This document shows, one piece after another, positions 5,016 through 6,253 of a stretch of DNA of 6,253 bases (the first letter of the stretch is position 1; every line of letters begins with the position of its first letter). A program made the translations under genes and the position numbers. The DNA is from JBOHHR01 sp050740975 (GTDB lineage: Bacteria > Pseudomonadota > Gammaproteobacteria > JBOHHR01), in contig JBOIEE010000294.1 in the NCBI GenBank assembly GCA_050740975.1, forward strand, positions 1 through 6,253. Reading direction: 5' to 3'. The notes under the pieces are model-generated. The model worked only from the letters and a program-made list of their open reading frames with translations, was not told where the DNA came from and made no database searches.

Positions 5016-6253
5016 ATGGCCGAATCGATCACAGAGCAAGACACAGTGGGGAAATACCGCCTTTTAAGGACGCTGGGGCGCGGCAATATGGGGACCGTAT
5101 ACCTGGCCCAAGACCCTGATGCCGGTCGGGAGGTTGCCCTCAAGATCGTCAGCGGAGAACAACTTGCTGGCCCTGAGGGCGATCTGACTCGGGCTCTGTT
5201 TGCCAATGAGGCAAGGTTAGGTGCTTTATTGGACCATTCGAACATCGTATCGATCCACGGCGCTTGCATGGACGGCGATCCCCATTACATCGTGATGGAA
5301 TACGTGCCAGGATCTCGGACCGCACAGGATTTCTGTCGCGTCGACCGTTTGCTACCCCCGTACGATGCCATCTCCATCCTGGTACAATGCGCCTCGGCGT
5401 TAGAGTATGCCCATAGCAAGGGAGTGGTACACCGTGACATTAAGCCTAGAAACATCTTGCTCACGGAGCAGGGGAAGGTAAAGCTAAGCGATTTCGGGAT
5501 CGCGTTTTCCCAGGGCTCAGGACATAGCCTGGCCGAAGCTGGATCGCCGCTTTACATGTCGCCGGAGCAAATCGAAAAATCATCCGTGGGCCCGCAGAGC
5601 GATCTGTTTTCGCTGGGTATCGTTCTCTACGAGATGGTCACGGGTAAACACCCGTTTGCGGCCCAAAATCTCCCCGCCATCCAGCATAAGATCCTCAATT
5701 CTTCGCCCGCGCCGCTGCAACACTACCGGGCCGATATTCCCCAAGTGCTGGAAATGATAGTGGAGCGCGTGCTCACCAAAAATCCCACCCATCGCTATCA
5801 GTCTGCTCGAGACTTTGGGGGTGATCTCCACCTCGTATTCGACTTTATGGATACAGATCGGGATCGGGTTAGTAACCAACTAAAATTCGACACCATACGT
5901 TCGCTGGAATTTTTTCAGGAATTCCCGGATGCGGAGTTGTGGGAGCTTATCAGCGCATGCGCTTGGCAACGTGTCCCCCCAGGCCAACCCATCGTGCTAG
6001 AGGATGGGGTCGATAAATCCTTTTACGTCATCGTTTCTGGATCGGTCATCGTGACCAAGGGAACCGACCCCGTGGATGTTCTTAGACCCAGCGATTGCTT
6101 TGGCGAAACGGGCCAAGCTCCCAAACAGGAGCGCTCGTTAACCATGATCGCCGGCCGCGATGTCACCATCATGAAAGTTCATGCGCCAATGATCGCCCGT
6201 GCGTCCTTAAATTGCCAACTCCGTTTCTACAAGAAGTTCTTGAACTCAGTCAT
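5016..6253 (+). CDS. Ser/Thr protein kinase with C-terminal cyclic-nucleotide-binding domain, 3' partial
   Basis: The 412 codons present run off the window without a stop. Residues about 14-275 are a Hanks-type (PknB-like) kinase: glycine loop GRGNMG (21-26), VALK with the ATP-binding Lys 43, a probable helix-C Glu 65, HRDIKPRN with catalytic Asp 141 and Asn 146, DFG (159-161), YMSPEQ (180-185), SDLFSLGIVLYE with Asp 196, and Arg 260. All core catalytic residues are present and it is an RD kinase. The activation loop carries Ser 165, 168, 171 and 177 as possible phosphosites; Ser 177 replaces the usual threonine before YMSPE. Residues about 293-405 form a cNMP-binding fold: 'FPDAELWELISAC', 'VPPGQPIVLEDG', 'FYVIVSGSVIV' and FGE (362-364), followed by ERSLT. 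Glu 364 and Arg 373 are nine apart, as in the PKA phosphate-binding cassette, so nucleotide binding is plausible. No membrane segment is seen in the visible part. The protein is probably cytosolic, with activity gated by cAMP or cGMP; this last point is inference. Confidence 0.92.
   Translation, partial: MAESITEQDTVGKYRLLRTLGRGNMGTVYLAQDPDAGREVALKIVSGEQLAGPEGDLTRALFANEARLGALLDHSNIVSIHGACMDGDPHYIVMEYVPGSRTAQDFCRVDRLLPPYDAISILVQCASALEYAHSKGVVHRDIKPRNILLTEQGKVKLSDFGIAFSQGSGHSLAEAGSPLYMSPEQIEKSSVGPQSDLFSLGIVLYEMVTGKHPFAAQNLPAIQHKILNSSPAPLQHYRADIPQVLEMIVERVLTKNPTHRYQSARDFGGDLHLVFDFMDTDRDRVSNQLKFDTIRSLEFFQEFPDAELWELISACAWQRVPPGQPIVLEDGVDKSFYVIVSGSVIVTKGTDPVDVLRPSDCFGETGQAPKQERSLTMIAGRDVTIMKVHAPMIARASLNCQLRFYKKFLNSV

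Overview
The window reads as a chromosomal stretch from a Gram-negative bacterium, most likely a proteobacterium. The evidence is an outer-membrane TonB-dependent receptor, a lipoprotein-type thioredoxin/cytochrome c fusion with a COX2-like cytochrome domain, and a fairly GC-rich sequence. I cannot name a genus. All recognisable genes and gene remnants lie on the + strand.

Layout. (1) Positions 1-1239 hold the C-terminal barrel of a TonB-dependent, probably siderophore-type, receptor. It is cut by the window edge, and its first ~140 bases are broken by two opposite frame changes. (2) Positions 1240-1850 hold no intact gene. They contain a remnant of a DUF5916-like protein spread over all three + frames, preceded by a short unassigned stretch. 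(3) Positions 1898-4158 hold an intact, overlapping two-gene unit. The first gene encodes an exported beta-propeller protein with five Asp-boxes and a CGCC cysteine cluster. The second encodes a probable lipoprotein that fuses a TlpA/ResA-type thioredoxin (WCSPC) to a c-type cytochrome (CLNCH). (4) Positions 4159-5000 are again decayed: a fragment of an ECF sigma factor region 2 with a frame change, an unrecognised short frame with one internal stop, and about 380 bases with nothing I can assign. (5) Positions 5016-6253 encode a Ser/Thr protein kinase fused to a cyclic-nucleotide-binding domain; the window ends inside this gene.

How the parts may work together. The propeller and the thioredoxin-cytochrome overlap and are almost certainly co-translated in the cell envelope. 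A thiol-redox or metal-handling role is suggested by the cysteine cluster in one and the CxxC plus haem site in the other, but this is inference. A receptor upstream and an ECF sigma remnant downstream recall a TonB/ECF surface-signalling locus, but both are damaged and on opposite sides of the intact unit. The kinase has its own ribosome-binding site and looks like a separate transcription unit.

The frame breaks are concentrated in the regions around the intact genes. About 4.6 kb of coding sequence has none, while roughly 1 kb of remnants has several. That pattern favours real gene decay over uniform sequencing error, but raw reads would be needed to settle it.
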